A stretch of 64,000 nucleotides of DNA from CAIVPM01 sp964477265 (lineage in GTDB: Bacteria > Bacteroidota > Bacteroidia > Chitinophagales > Chitinophagaceae): positions 62,001 to 126,000 of the forward strand of contig CAYZDJ010000006.1 of NCBI GenBank assembly GCA_964477265.1. Reading direction: 5' to 3'. Within the stretch, counting starts at the first letter, position 1. Each line of letters begins with the position of its first letter. The notes under the pieces were generated by a model, which did no database searches, was not told the origin of the DNA, and saw nothing but the letters and a program-made list of their open reading frames with translations. Made by a program: the position numbers and the translations under genes. This document shows positions 53,183-62,705 of this stretch, in pieces.

Positions 53183-53225
53183 TAAATTTTATTTGTATTA
53201 GTGAGTACGATTAAAGCACAAAAAT

Positions 53226-53255
53226 AAAGGCTGCTTTATTCAAAAAGCAGCCTTT
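53226..53255 (-). terminator. terminator of the T9SS-protein gene
   Basis: AAAGGCTGCTTT / AAAGCAGCCTTT, 12-bp stem with a 6-base loop; on the minus strand it is followed by ATTTTTG. 22 bases after the stop of the 53278-54870 gene. Confidence 0.75.
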
Positions 53256-53277
53256 GTAAAAAGATTATTTAAATCAA

Positions 53278-54870
53278 CTATTGCTTTATAATTGTTTTAC
53301 TTGTTTTATTTCCTTCTGCATCTAAGAAAGTAACAATGTAATTGCCTTTGTTTAATTTACTAAGGTCAATACTTGTTTGAGTGCTTCCAGCTTTAGCTTC
53401 AATACTCATTAACGATTTACCTTCAAATGAAGCAATACTAATACTTCCAGCAATTGCAGTTTTTGGATAAGAAACTATCAAATTGCTTTGAGCAGGATTA
53501 GGGAATACTTCTAACTTAATTGATTTTTTAGGAGTTACAGCAACAATATTGCTATAAGTGCTGCTACCATTTTTACTTACAAATTTCACTCTGTAATATG
53601 TAGTTGCAGTTAATACATTATTATCATTAAATTCATAGTTATTAGAGCCATTTGCTACAATATTACCAACAGTTTTAAACTCTTTACTATTCAAACTTTT
53701 TTCAACAACATAATTCACAACATCATCGTCGCCATTTACAGTCCAGAATACTTTTGCAGTTCCATTATCATTTTTAGCTACATTAAAGCTTAATAAACGA
53801 ATAGGCAAAGCAGCAGGTACTATTTGAACACCCCTATAAGCAGTATTTGTAGGTTGTGCAGATACTGGCGTTGCCGTTGCAACTGGTGCAACGTTATAGC
53901 CTGTAGCATCAATAAATGTATTTAAGTGTGTTGCAGTACTTTTTATTCCAAAAAGTGTAACAACAGTGCCAGCAGTTACCCCAGTTAAACCTCTGTATAA
54001 TCCTGCAGCATCCATTGTTCCAATTGAATCCCAGTTTCCAGTACCAGAATTTAAGCAATACTTTCGAACTCCTGCAGGAGCAACGTCACTAGCAACATAC
54101 ATTGTATTTAAGCCTGATGGTCCACCAGGCAAACTTGTCATATATACACTATTAGCAGTTAAAGCAGTAGAAACACCTGGAAAAGCAGTCATAGCATTTC
54201 CAGAGGTTGTTGGAAAGCCTGTTATTTTACCTACACGCACAGCCCCAGAGCCAGTACCAACAATCAAATCTCCTCCAAAAGGTTGAATTGTTCTACAGTT
54301 AGTAATAGTTGTACTTACAATTGTTGACGTATCGTTTCCATCACCAGTACACATATAAGGTAAATATCTTACCCCAGTATTGTTTCCTAATAACCAAAAT
54401 CCAGTTCCATCATTTGATGCAACACATCTTGCATTACCTTTTGATTTTGCTGTATCCATTAAAGTTTTTGTATCCCAGGTTCCGTCCATTGCAATTCTGC
54501 ATATTACCCTTTTAACACCAGCTACACCGCTTATTGTAGCAATACCAGTATCAGAATTATAACCACCGAAAACAAAATATGCACCATTAGCAGAAAGCGT
54601 TAGGTTAGCATCATTAGACGAAGATCCTTGAGCACAGATTTTATAGTTGCCACCTGACTCCATGCCAGTTGTATAAGGTAATTGTATTGTTTGAACAACA
54701 GTTCCTGTTACTGTCATTTCAACAATGTTAATAAGCTGAGATTGATTGGACAAAGATTGTCCCCCACTACCAACTCTTGTAACAACTAAATTTCCAGGTG
54801 TAAAAGGCACCTGGCTTTGTGCTAAGAAAGGTAATCCAATTAAGAAAAGATACGTAAAGATTTTTTTCAT
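53278..54870 (-). CDS. large secreted protein with T9SS C-terminal sorting domain
   Basis: 530 residues. The signal peptide (MKKIFTYLFLIGLPFLAQS) is followed by a beta-rich, Gly/Thr/Ser-rich body with propeller-like repeats (FTPGNLVVTRVGSGGQSLSN at its start). A fibronectin-like segment (VVEKSLNSKEFKTVGNIVAN, YYRVKFVSKNGSS) comes next, then a type A sorting domain (KLEVFPNPAQSNLIVSY to the end KTIIKQ). It is expected to be exported by the type IX system and fixed to or released from the cell surface. Function unknown. A -7 box lies 23-30 bases upstream of the ATG. Confidence 0.86.
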   Translation of the reverse strand: MKKIFTYLFLIGLPFLAQSQVPFTPGNLVVTRVGSGGQSLSNQSQLINIVEMTVTGTVVQTIQLPYTTGMESGGNYKICAQGSSSNDANLTLSANGAYFVFGGYNSDTGIATISGVAGVKRVICRIAMDGTWDTKTLMDTAKSKGNARCVASNDGTGFWLLGNNTGVRYLPYMCTGDGNDTSTIVSTTITNCRTIQPFGGDLIVGTGSGAVRVGKITGFPTTSGNAMTAFPGVSTALTANSVYMTSLPGGPSGLNTMYVASDVAPAGVRKYCLNSGTGNWDSIGTMDAAGLYRGLTGVTAGTVVTLFGIKSTATHLNTFIDATGYNVAPVATATPVSAQPTNTAYRGVQIVPAALPIRLLSFNVAKNDNGTAKVFWTVNGDDDVVNYVVEKSLNSKEFKTVGNIVANGSNNYEFNDNNVLTATTYYRVKFVSKNGSSTYSNIVAVTPKKSIKLEVFPNPAQSNLIVSYPKTAIAGSISIASFEGKSLMSIEAKAGSTQTSIDLSKLNKGNYIVTFLDAEGNKTSKTIIKQ

Positions 54871-54892
54871 AAAGTAATTTTTTTAGTAAATA

Positions 54893-54900
54893 CAAATGTA
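54893..54900 (-). promoter_or_regulatory. putative -7 promoter box for the T9SS-protein gene
   Basis: TACATTTG on the minus strand, perfect TAnnTTTG; the inferred start lies about 17 bases before the ATG. Confidence 0.5.
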
Positions 54901-54960
54901 TAACATTGTTACAATTTGCGATTACATAATTCCCATTTTTATTTTGTTAATTAATGATAA

Positions 54961-55395
54961 TTATTTGACAACCCTTTCAAAAGTTTTCATTTCATTATTC
55001 TTCCAGTTGGCATCATATTTTACAAACCAACTAAGCCATATACTTCTGCTTAAACGCATAAACACTGGCTGCAATAATATTAAACCCAAAATAGTTGTAC
55101 CCATGCACCAAAAAATACTATCATCATTAAAACTTAATTTAAACAATACTGCCCATGCCACAAACATACTTACACAAAAAGCAACAGTAAGGGCATAACT
55201 AACATAGCTTGTGCCATAGTAAAACCCTACTTCAATTTCTGTTGGTTGCTTACACACAGGACATTCTTCGTTCATATCTACAATATGCTTTAAATCATAA
55301 GGATTTTTGCTTTTGAACAAATAACCTTGCCTGCACCTTGGGCATTTATTGGTTAATACACTTACTAAATAGTTTGAAGTTTTATTGTCTTGCAT
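54961..55395 (-). CDS. DUF983 membrane protein
   Basis: 144 residues from the ATG at 55393-55395 (an upstream TTG at 55404 is less likely). The N-terminus carries two CxxC pairs (NKCPRCRQG and EECPVCKQ), the zinc-ribbon-like part of DUF983. Two TM helices follow (YALTVAFCVSMFVAWAVLF and IFWCMGTTILGLILLQPVF). The family is widespread in Bacteroidota and Alphaproteobacteria, with no proven function. It stands alone between a secreted protein gene and fabH. Confidence 0.85.
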   Translation of the reverse strand: MQDNKTSNYLVSVLTNKCPRCRQGYLFKSKNPYDLKHIVDMNEECPVCKQPTEIEVGFYYGTSYVSYALTVAFCVSMFVAWAVLFKLSFNDDSIFWCMGTTILGLILLQPVFMRLSRSIWLSWFVKYDANWKNNEMKTFERVVK

Positions 55396-55562
55396 AAAAT
55401 GCAAAGATGAGATTTTAAAAAATAAAAATCATGAATTTAATCATGTTTCAATTTCATTTACTATTATTTGTAAGCACTTTTTTTGCAATTTTTACATAGA
55501 AGGTAGGTTTGTTTTAGGTTCTAAATTATTTCCATTTATTTTTACTGCCTCACATTTATAAT

Positions 55563-56552
55563 ATGAACAAAATAACCGCATCAATAACATGTGTTGGAGG
55601 CTATGTGCCTGAAACAAAACTTACCAATTTTGATTTGGAAAAAATGGTAGATACTAATGATGAGTGGATAAGAACAAGAACTGGCATTAGTGAAAGAAGA
55701 ATTTTAAAAGAGCCAGGAAAAGCTACTAGCGATTTAGCAACAAAGGCAATTGAAGAAATTTTAAAAAAGAAAAACTTACAAGCTACCGATATTGATTGCA
55801 TTATTTGTGCAACTGTAACGCCAGATATGGTTTTTCCTGCAACAGCCAATTTAATTGGAGATAAAATTGGTGCTACTAATGCTTTTGGGTTTGACATTGG
55901 TGCTGCATGCAGTGGTTTTTTATTTGCTTTAACAACTGGCACAAGTTTTATAGAAAGTGGCCGATACAATAAAGTTATAGTTGTAGGTGCCGATAAAATG
56001 AGTGCTATTATTGACTACACAGACAGAAACACATGTGTGCTTTTTGGTGATGGTGCAGGTGCAGTTTTGCTTGAGCCTAGCAAAGATGATTGTGGCATTA
56101 AAGATTCGCTATTAAGAAGCGATGGCAGTGGTGCAAAATTTTTACACATGAAGGCAGGCGGCAGTTTAAAACCCTCAACAGTAGAAACTGTAATGGCTAA
56201 AGAACACTATGCTTATCAGGAAGGACAAAGTGTTTTTAAATTTGCAGTAAAGGGAATGGCAGATGTGAGTGCAGATTTACTTGAAAAAAATAATTTAACT
56301 GGAGATGATATTGCCTGGCTAGTACCACATCAGGCAAACCTGAGAATTATAGATGCAACTGCAAACAGAATGGGTTTACCAAAAGAAAAGGTGATGATTA
56401 ATATTCATAAATATGGCAATACCACTGCAGCAACAATTCCTTTGTGCTTATGGGAGTGGGAAAGCCAATTAAAAAAAGACGATAATATTGTACTTGCTGC
56501 ATTTGGTGGCGGCTTTACATGGGGTGCAACATTAATAAAGTGGGCTTATTAA
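55563..56552 (+). CDS. fabH: beta-ketoacyl-ACP synthase III
   Basis: Starts fatty acid synthesis by condensing acyl-CoA with malonyl-ACP. It is 329 residues, a thiolase fold. The catalytic triad is Cys116 (GAACSGFLFAL), His256 (VPHQANLRI) and Asn286 (KYGNTTAATIP). RTGISERRI is the N-terminal signature, and the C-terminus LAAFGGGFTWGATLIKW is typical. The fabH/plsX/rpmF arrangement of other bacteria is not present here; galE follows. Confidence 0.95.
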   Translation: MNKITASITCVGGYVPETKLTNFDLEKMVDTNDEWIRTRTGISERRILKEPGKATSDLATKAIEEILKKKNLQATDIDCIICATVTPDMVFPATANLIGDKIGATNAFGFDIGAACSGFLFALTTGTSFIESGRYNKVIVVGADKMSAIIDYTDRNTCVLFGDGAGAVLLEPSKDDCGIKDSLLRSDGSGAKFLHMKAGGSLKPSTVETVMAKEHYAYQEGQSVFKFAVKGMADVSADLLEKNNLTGDDIAWLVPHQANLRIIDATANRMGLPKEKVMINIHKYGNTTAATIPLCLWEWESQLKKDDNIVLAAFGGGFTWGATLIKWAY

Positions 56553-56620
56553 ATTATTAATTTTTAATTATTAATTATTAATTATTTGTCAAACACACAA
56601 TTAGTAATCAATAATTAATA
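56552..56620. repeat. AATTATTAATT repeat between fabH and galE
   Basis: The left part is TTATTAATTATTAATTATT and the right part TTAGTAATCAATAATTAATA. AT-only inverted words starting at the fabH stop. Same family as 45.34 kb. Confidence 0.55.
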
Positions 56621-56632
56621 ATCATAAAGTAA

Positions 56633-57652
56633 ATGAAAATACTGGTTACTGGTGGGATGGGTTATATAGGTTCTCACACAATTGTAGATTTAATAAATAA
56701 TGGTTTTGATGTTGTAAGTGCCGATAATTTTTGTCGCTCTACAACATCGATGCAGCAAAGCATTGAAGAAATAGCAGGTAAAAAAATAATCAATTATAAC
56801 ATTGATTTAACAAACTTAGAGACTACAAAAAATATATTTAAAAATAATAGCGACATACAGGGCATTATACATTTTGCTGCATATAAAGCTGTTGGTGAGT
56901 CTGTCGAAAATCCTCAGCTATATTACCACAACAACTTATTTTCTCTAATCAATATTTTAGAATGTGTAAAAACATTTAAAGTTCCATACTTTGTGTTTTC
57001 ATCTTCGTGCACAGTATATGGAAACCCAGATACAGCATGTGTTATAGAAGAAACGCCTTTAAAACCTGCAGCATCACCTTATGGTGCAACCAAGCAAATG
57101 GGCGAAAAAATTATTGAAGATTTTATTGCTTCGCAAAAAAATAACAAAGCCGTTTTATTGCGTTACTTCAATCCTGTGGGTGCACACCCATCTGCAAAAA
57201 TTGGTGAGTTGCCCATTGGCAGACCGATGAATTTGGTGCCTGCCATTACGCAAACTGCCATTGGTAAACTGCATCAACTTACTGTTCATGGTAATGATTA
57301 CAACACAAAAGATGGAAGTTGCGTGAGAGACTATATTCATGTATGCGATATAGCAAATGCACACACACTTGCATTACAATATTTAATTGCCAACAAGAAT
57401 AATAACAACTGCGAAGTCTTTAATCTTGGAACAGGAAATGGTGTTACAGTTTTGGAAGTAATAAAGGCATTTGAAGAAGTTACACAGCAAAAGTTGAACT
57501 ATACAATTGGTGCTAAACGCAGTGGCGATGTAGAAGCTATTTATGCAAACAATAATTTAGCGAGAGAAGTTTTGGGCTGGAATCCACAATACAATATTAA
57601 TGACATGATGCAAACTGCATGGGCATGGGAGCAAGCAATTGCCAAAAAGTAG
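56633..57652 (+). CDS. galE: UDP-glucose 4-epimerase
   Basis: Interconverts UDP-glucose and UDP-galactose for surface glycans. It is 339 residues, an extended SDR. The NAD motif is VTGGMGYIGSHTIVDL at residues 5-20, FSSSCTVYGNP contains the catalytic Ser/Thr region, and Tyr150/Lys154 are in SPYGATKQMGE. GDDYNTKDGSCVRDYIHV-type GNDYNTKDGSCVRDYIHVCD and GNGVTVLEVIKAFE are typical of GalE. It is convergent with the porin-like gene (7 bases). Confidence 0.93.
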   Translation: MKILVTGGMGYIGSHTIVDLINNGFDVVSADNFCRSTTSMQQSIEEIAGKKIINYNIDLTNLETTKNIFKNNSDIQGIIHFAAYKAVGESVENPQLYYHNNLFSLINILECVKTFKVPYFVFSSSCTVYGNPDTACVIEETPLKPAASPYGATKQMGEKIIEDFIASQKNNKAVLLRYFNPVGAHPSAKIGELPIGRPMNLVPAITQTAIGKLHQLTVHGNDYNTKDGSCVRDYIHVCDIANAHTLALQYLIANKNNNNCEVFNLGTGNGVTVLEVIKAFEEVTQQKLNYTIGAKRSGDVEAIYANNNLAREVLGWNPQYNINDMMQTAWAWEQAIAKK

Positions 57653-57659
57653 TTTCATT

Positions 57660-58970
57660 TTATAATCTGAAATTTACTGCTACAGTTAGCCTGTCGTCTG
57701 TCTTTCTTAAATCAGGTCGCCAATTGTTTACAGGAGTCGTTATCCAACCATCAGGCGATGTTGTGCCACCACTCCCTGCAAAGTATGGAACATTTGAATT
57801 TCTGTGAGCATACTCAAATCTGAAAGTTACATAATCATTTGGCATAATATCGAACGTTACTGTGTGTTGCAGCAAAACCAGATTTTGCTTTGGGTCGCTG
57901 TTTATGGCATCTGTAAAATCGTTTGGTGCAACCGGAGATGGTGAATATGCGAGATACAAACCTGGGTTTTTTGCAACATCGCTCCTAACACTTAATGCCA
58001 GTTTGTTTTTATTAAACCACAAACGATTTGTAAGCGATGTGCCAAGCATAAAATGTTGTGATGCTTTAATACCATCGCCACTTTCAAAACCATAATGATT
58101 GTTTAATGAAAATGCTGCTTGCGAAATCCCTTTACTGTTATGGCTTTTATAGTACCTTGCCACAATGCTATTATCATGATGAAAGCGATTAACATTTGTT
58201 CTGCTATCCTTACCATAATAAAAATTTGCAACTAATTGCAGGTTTTCATTTGGTCTTAAATAATTAGAATTGCCAATGCCAATGCCTTTATTCCAGCTAT
58301 TGTAAGACTGCCAGCCATTTAATAACCACAATTCAGTTCTATATTTTTTTGATGGAAACATTTGCAACCTTGCTCCAGAAAAATAAAATGGTGTAAAGTC
58401 ACAAGCCATTGAACGTTGATAACACCAGTTCTCTTGTGTTACATAACTTTCTAATCCTATATAACTCATAAAAATTCCCATTTCCACATTTATGCCATAC
58501 CATTTGTTAAAGTGATAACCAGCAGCAGCTTCACGAATTAATTTTAAATTTGAGACGCTTGTATTTCTACCTCTGTTAACAGTTGCATCTTGCTCTTGAA
58601 CAATATTTACCATATTACCTGTTTGCAACCAAAGCCTTCCAATAATATTTTTATAATTTGTTTCAATACCAATACTGGCAAGGTTTAGCGTAAACTCATT
58701 GCTTCTGCCAATTGTAGATGAAATGGTGTGAGTATTATCAATAGGATTACTAAAGTCATAATTAAAATATGTATCTAAATAAGCAACACCAGTTAAAATT
58801 GTTTCCTTAGTTTCTTTGTCTATAAAAATCAGTGGAAAATTTTTCTGACGATTTTGCCCATTTATCCAACTTAAGTCCATTCCATCAAAAGGAATTTTTG
58901 GAGTAGAATCTTTTTGTGAAAAACAAACAAGATTTGTAAAAACAAGAAGTATGGAAAATAATTTTTTCAT
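57660..58970 (-). CDS. outer-membrane porin-like barrel (OmpL/BBP2-like)
   Basis: 436 residues. The signal peptide (MKKLFSILLVFTNLVCFSQ) is followed by a long series of amphipathic strands ending DDRLTVAVNFRL with a terminal aromatic/hydrophobic pattern. Segments such as RLWLQTGNMVNIVQEQDA, GYHFNKWYGINVEMGIFMS and DYVTFRFEYAHRNSNVPYFA resemble the putative beta-barrel porin-2 (BBP2) family. Substrate unknown. Its ATG lies only a few bases after a -7 box, suggesting a very short leader. Confidence 0.78.
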   Translation of the reverse strand: MKKLFSILLVFTNLVCFSQKDSTPKIPFDGMDLSWINGQNRQKNFPLIFIDKETKETILTGVAYLDTYFNYDFSNPIDNTHTISSTIGRSNEFTLNLASIGIETNYKNIIGRLWLQTGNMVNIVQEQDATVNRGRNTSVSNLKLIREAAAGYHFNKWYGINVEMGIFMSYIGLESYVTQENWCYQRSMACDFTPFYFSGARLQMFPSKKYRTELWLLNGWQSYNSWNKGIGIGNSNYLRPNENLQLVANFYYGKDSRTNVNRFHHDNSIVARYYKSHNSKGISQAAFSLNNHYGFESGDGIKASQHFMLGTSLTNRLWFNKNKLALSVRSDVAKNPGLYLAYSPSPVAPNDFTDAINSDPKQNLVLLQHTVTFDIMPNDYVTFRFEYAHRNSNVPYFAGSGGTTSPDGWITTPVNNWRPDLRKTDDRLTVAVNFRL

Positions 58971-58975
58971 GTGGG

Positions 58976-58983
58976 CAAATGTA
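58976..58983 (-). promoter_or_regulatory. putative -7 promoter box for the porin-like gene
   Basis: TACATTTG on the minus strand, perfect TAnnTTTG, ending 6 bases before the ATG. If used, the transcript would be leaderless or nearly so. Confidence 0.45.
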
Positions 58984-59024
58984 AAAGCAACCTTAGTGAT
59001 GCTATAAAATTATTTTTTACAAAA

Positions 59025-59058
59025 GCAAAATGCCGCCTCTTGCGAGAACGGCATTTGC
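59025..59058 (-). terminator. hairpin after the second RND pump gene
   Basis: GCAAAATGCCG / CGGCATTTGC arms (9-10 bp) with a 13-base loop, followed on the minus strand by TTTTGTAAAAAATAATTTT. It probably ends the second RND operon; the T-run is weak. Confidence 0.55.
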
Positions 59059-59090
59059 ATAAACCAAAACCAACTATTTTAATAATGGTA

Positions 59091-59155
59091 AATGTTGAAT
59101 TATAAATTTTTAATTATAAAACCCATTCAACATTCATCATTTATAATTCAACATT
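59091..59155. repeat. perfect 16-bp inverted repeat AATGTTGAATTATAAA
   Basis: Arms 59091-59106 and 59140-59155 are exact reverse complements, with 33 AT-rich bases between. The right arm ends in the stop codon region of the RND pump gene. Confidence 0.8.
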
Positions 59156-62100
59156 ATTTCCTCTGTTGTCCCATCCAAACTTTTTTGCCTTGCAATGCTT
59201 TTACTAAATACATAACACCAGCAAATATGAAAAAGAATGGTCCTAAGAAACCTAACAATGCAATGAATTTTGTACCATAAAAACGTGTCATTGGTCGGCG
59301 TAATCTTTCACTTAAAATATACATTCCTGGCACCATTAATAGTGTTAAAAAGAATGAGAAGATTAAGCCATAGATAATTGTCCAGCTTAAAGGTCCCCAG
59401 AACACAACACTATCACCACCTAAGAAAAAGTGTGGATTTAATTCGCTAAACATTGCAGCAAAATCTATGTTTAAACCTACTGCTAATGGGAACAAGCCAA
59501 GCATTGTAGCCAACGCAGTAAGCATTACAGGAATGATACGAATTTTACCAGCTTGTATAGCAGCTTCGCGAGTTTTCATTCCTCTGCCACGCAACTCATC
59601 TGTAAACTCAATTAATAAAATACCATTTTTAATTACAATACCTGCAAGCCCCACAATACCTACACCAAGCATAATGAATGCCATTGTTTTGCCAGTAATG
59701 GCATAGCCAATAAATACACCAATGATTGAGAAGAAAATCTCTGTCATTACAATAAATGGCTTGCTTATACCTTTAAACTGCAATACAAGAATCAGGAAGA
59801 TAATAAGCATTGCACCAATCATTGCATTACGTAAGAAGGTCATTGTTTCTGCTTGTTGCTCACCTTCACCACCTTGCTTAAATGTAACATCAGCAGGTAT
59901 TTTTACAAGCGTTTTAAATTTCTCAATATGCTTTGCTAACTCAACATTTACAGGACCTGTAAGCGATGGATCTAGCACGTTTGATTGTAACTGAATAGTA
60001 CGTTTTAAATTTTTACGTTTAACACCGCCACTGGTATTTGTATAGTCAACTGTTGCAACAGCATTTAAAGGCACCTGCTTAATTTGCATAGTAGCAAAGT
60101 CTCTGAATGTGATACGCATATTCATCAAATCTGTAATGTTGTTACGTTGCAAGTCGTTATAGCGAATTTGAATTTTATATTCATCTTCACCATCTTTCAA
60201 TTTGCTAGCCTCTTTACCAAACACAGCATTACGAATTTCCATACCTATTTGTGAAGAGAACAAACCTTCTTTCATAGCTTTTTCTCTATCAACATTAATG
60301 GTGATTTCAGGATTCACCAAGTCAACATCTGCTTTCAAATTTTCAATACCATAAATCCTATTGGTATCATAATAATTTAAAAACTGAGTAGATATTTTAG
60401 CAATGGCATCAAAGTCATCGCCAGCAATTTCAAGATTTACTGGTGGGTCTGTTGGTGGGCCACCACTTTCTTTTTCAACAGTCACTTCTGCACCAGCAAT
60501 TAAGCCTTTTGTTTCTTCACGAATTTTATCTAAGAAAGGCTGTGTAAGCTTTCCATCTCTGTGTTCTGTTTCAATAAAGCTTACTTGTATTCTACCTAAA
60601 TTACTTTGTGTGCTTCTGTTATTATCTCTAGGATTATTGGCACTTATAGCAACATTGGCAATTATACTTTCTACAATACCGCCTTTTGCTGGTAACTCTT
60701 TGTCTAATACTTTATATACTTTTCCTTCCAAAATTTTCGTTACACTATCTGTTGTAGCAGTGTTGGTACCAATTGGCATTTTAAGATACACATAAATAAA
60801 ATTAGGGTCACCACTTGGGAAAAATGTTTTAGGATTATTGCGAACCATTATACCAAAAATTGAAACAATAAACAACCCAAACAAGCTTGCAAAAAACCAG
60901 GCTGGGCGTGAGCCTACAAGAATCCAACGCAATAATTTTTCGTAACGATTCATTAAACCAGGCAATACTTTTTCCTGAAAGAAATGAATAATGCCACGCA
61001 AAACATATAGGTTAAGTATTGCCATCAAATCCATAAAAATTAAGAAGTTTCCGAAGCCGTGCCACTTAGCTAAATTGAATAAAATACCAAAAGCTAAGAA
61101 CGTCCAGAACCACCATTTTTTAAATATTTCTTTCTTTGGTTTTTCATACTCTCTTCCTTCTGGTTTCATAAAATCAACTGCAAAAACAGGGTTGATGATG
61201 AAGGCAACAATTAATGATGCACCTAATGTTAATATTAACATTGTAGGTAGATAAATCATAAACTTACCTATCAACCCTTTCCACATCAACAAAGGAAAAA
61301 ATGGTGCAATGGTTGTTAAAGTACCTGCTAATACTGGAATGAAAACCTCGCCAGCAGCTTCTTTGGCTGCCTGGTTTATTTTTGTTTTTCCATTGTTATA
61401 AATACGATGCGTGTTTTCAATTACCACAATGGCATCATCTACAATAATACCTAAACCAAATAGTAATGCGAAGAGTACAATAAAGTTTAGTGTTACTGAT
61501 GTACCAATAATTCCATCTGCCACAGGCAAAAACATAAATGCAACAAACACGCTTAAAGGCACACTTAATGCAACAAAGAATGCATTGGTAACACCCATAA
61601 AAAACATCAATACCAACAACACTAAAATAAAACCAATAATAATAGTGTTTACAAGGTCTTTAAACGATGCAGCAGTTTTAACACTTAAGTCGCCGGTATA
61701 AACAATTTTTAATTTATCTTTTGGTGGAAGTATGTTGCTGGCTTGCATTTCATCAACAATCTTTTTAATTTTTCCGGCACCATCAATCAAATTTTCGCCA
61801 GCACGTTTTACTATGTTTAGTGTTACAACATTCTTTCCATCCAATCGTGCGTAGCTTTCTGTTTGTTTTACTGTATCTGTAATTTGTGCAATATCTTTTA
61901 AATACATTGCACCACCAGTAAGGTTTTTCACAATGATATTTTGCATATCATAAGCTGTAACAAACTGACCTTTTACACGAATATTCCTTTTCATATCACC
62001 TACATCAACCAAGCCACCACTCACATTTCTGTTTTCATAATTAATGGCATTTGCAATATCATTAAACGAAAGTTTTGCAGCCTGCATTTTAAATGGATCA

Positions 62101-62705
62101 ACATTAATCTGAATCTCACGCTCAGGTGCACCCACAATATCTGCACGATTTATTTCTGTTAGCTCTTCAAACCTGTCTTGCAATTTTTCAGCATAACGCT
62201 TCAAAGTCATACCATCATAATCACCACTAATATTTACATACATAATAGGCATTTCGCTAAAAGCAAATTCCATTACGTTTGGTGTTGTAGTTAAATCATT
62301 GGGCAAATCTGTTGCAGCTTTATCAACTGCATCTTTAACTTTTTGTTTAGCAACATCTGTTTTAACATCAGTATCAAACTCAACAACAATAGCACTAAAA
62401 TCTTGCTGGCTTGTTGATTGAATTTTTTTAACCTTAGCACCAGTAATGCCTTTCAATTGCTTTTCAATAGGGCGTGTTACAAGGTTTTCAATGTCTTTTG
62501 CAGAGTTTCCTACATATACAGTTTGCACATAAATTGTTGGCACAACAATATCTGGAAACTGCTCTTTAGGCATTGTGTTGAATTTATACATTCCAAATAA
62601 TGACACCAAGATGGTCATTATATACACAGCCGTTCTATTATCAACAGCCCACGAGGTGGGTTTAAACTGCTTGAACGCTGATTGCAATGATTTTAATGAT
62701 TTCAT
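59154..62705 (-). CDS. RND efflux pump, long form
   Basis: Proton-driven exporter of 1183 residues, about 130 longer than AcrB. It has the usual two six-helix repeats with GLGIIVDDAIVVIENTHR in TM4. The extra length comes mainly from a hydrophobic insertion between the halves (about residues 513-593, KPKKEIFKKWWFWTFLAFG and beyond), which probably adds helices. The first 12 residues (MKSLKSLQSAFK) are encoded by an AATCATT-family repeat, with conserved sequence starting at SWAVDNRTAVYIMTILVS. The substrate class is unclear. It lies downstream of a GxxExxY gene and an adaptor gene. Confidence 0.93.
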   Translation of the reverse strand: MKSLKSLQSAFKQFKPTSWAVDNRTAVYIMTILVSLFGMYKFNTMPKEQFPDIVVPTIYVQTVYVGNSAKDIENLVTRPIEKQLKGITGAKVKKIQSTSQQDFSAIVVEFDTDVKTDVAKQKVKDAVDKAATDLPNDLTTTPNVMEFAFSEMPIMYVNISGDYDGMTLKRYAEKLQDRFEELTEINRADIVGAPEREIQINVDPFKMQAAKLSFNDIANAINYENRNVSGGLVDVGDMKRNIRVKGQFVTAYDMQNIIVKNLTGGAMYLKDIAQITDTVKQTESYARLDGKNVVTLNIVKRAGENLIDGAGKIKKIVDEMQASNILPPKDKLKIVYTGDLSVKTAASFKDLVNTIIIGFILVLLVLMFFMGVTNAFFVALSVPLSVFVAFMFLPVADGIIGTSVTLNFIVLFALLFGLGIIVDDAIVVIENTHRIYNNGKTKINQAAKEAAGEVFIPVLAGTLTTIAPFFPLLMWKGLIGKFMIYLPTMLILTLGASLIVAFIINPVFAVDFMKPEGREYEKPKKEIFKKWWFWTFLAFGILFNLAKWHGFGNFLIFMDLMAILNLYVLRGIIHFFQEKVLPGLMNRYEKLLRWILVGSRPAWFFASLFGLFIVSIFGIMVRNNPKTFFPSGDPNFIYVYLKMPIGTNTATTDSVTKILEGKVYKVLDKELPAKGGIVESIIANVAISANNPRDNNRSTQSNLGRIQVSFIETEHRDGKLTQPFLDKIREETKGLIAGAEVTVEKESGGPPTDPPVNLEIAGDDFDAIAKISTQFLNYYDTNRIYGIENLKADVDLVNPEITINVDREKAMKEGLFSSQIGMEIRNAVFGKEASKLKDGEDEYKIQIRYNDLQRNNITDLMNMRITFRDFATMQIKQVPLNAVATVDYTNTSGGVKRKNLKRTIQLQSNVLDPSLTGPVNVELAKHIEKFKTLVKIPADVTFKQGGEGEQQAETMTFLRNAMIGAMLIIFLILVLQFKGISKPFIVMTEIFFSIIGVFIGYAITGKTMAFIMLGVGIVGLAGIVIKNGILLIEFTDELRGRGMKTREAAIQAGKIRIIPVMLTALATMLGLFPLAVGLNIDFAAMFSELNPHFFLGGDSVVFWGPLSWTIIYGLIFSFFLTLLMVPGMYILSERLRRPMTRFYGTKFIALLGFLGPFFFIFAGVMYLVKALQGKKVWMGQQRK

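Noticed and set aside
53219..53226. TATTTTTG -7 box for the YiiX-like gene
   Set aside because: It lies within the terminator hairpin of the neighbouring gene, so a chance match is more likely.
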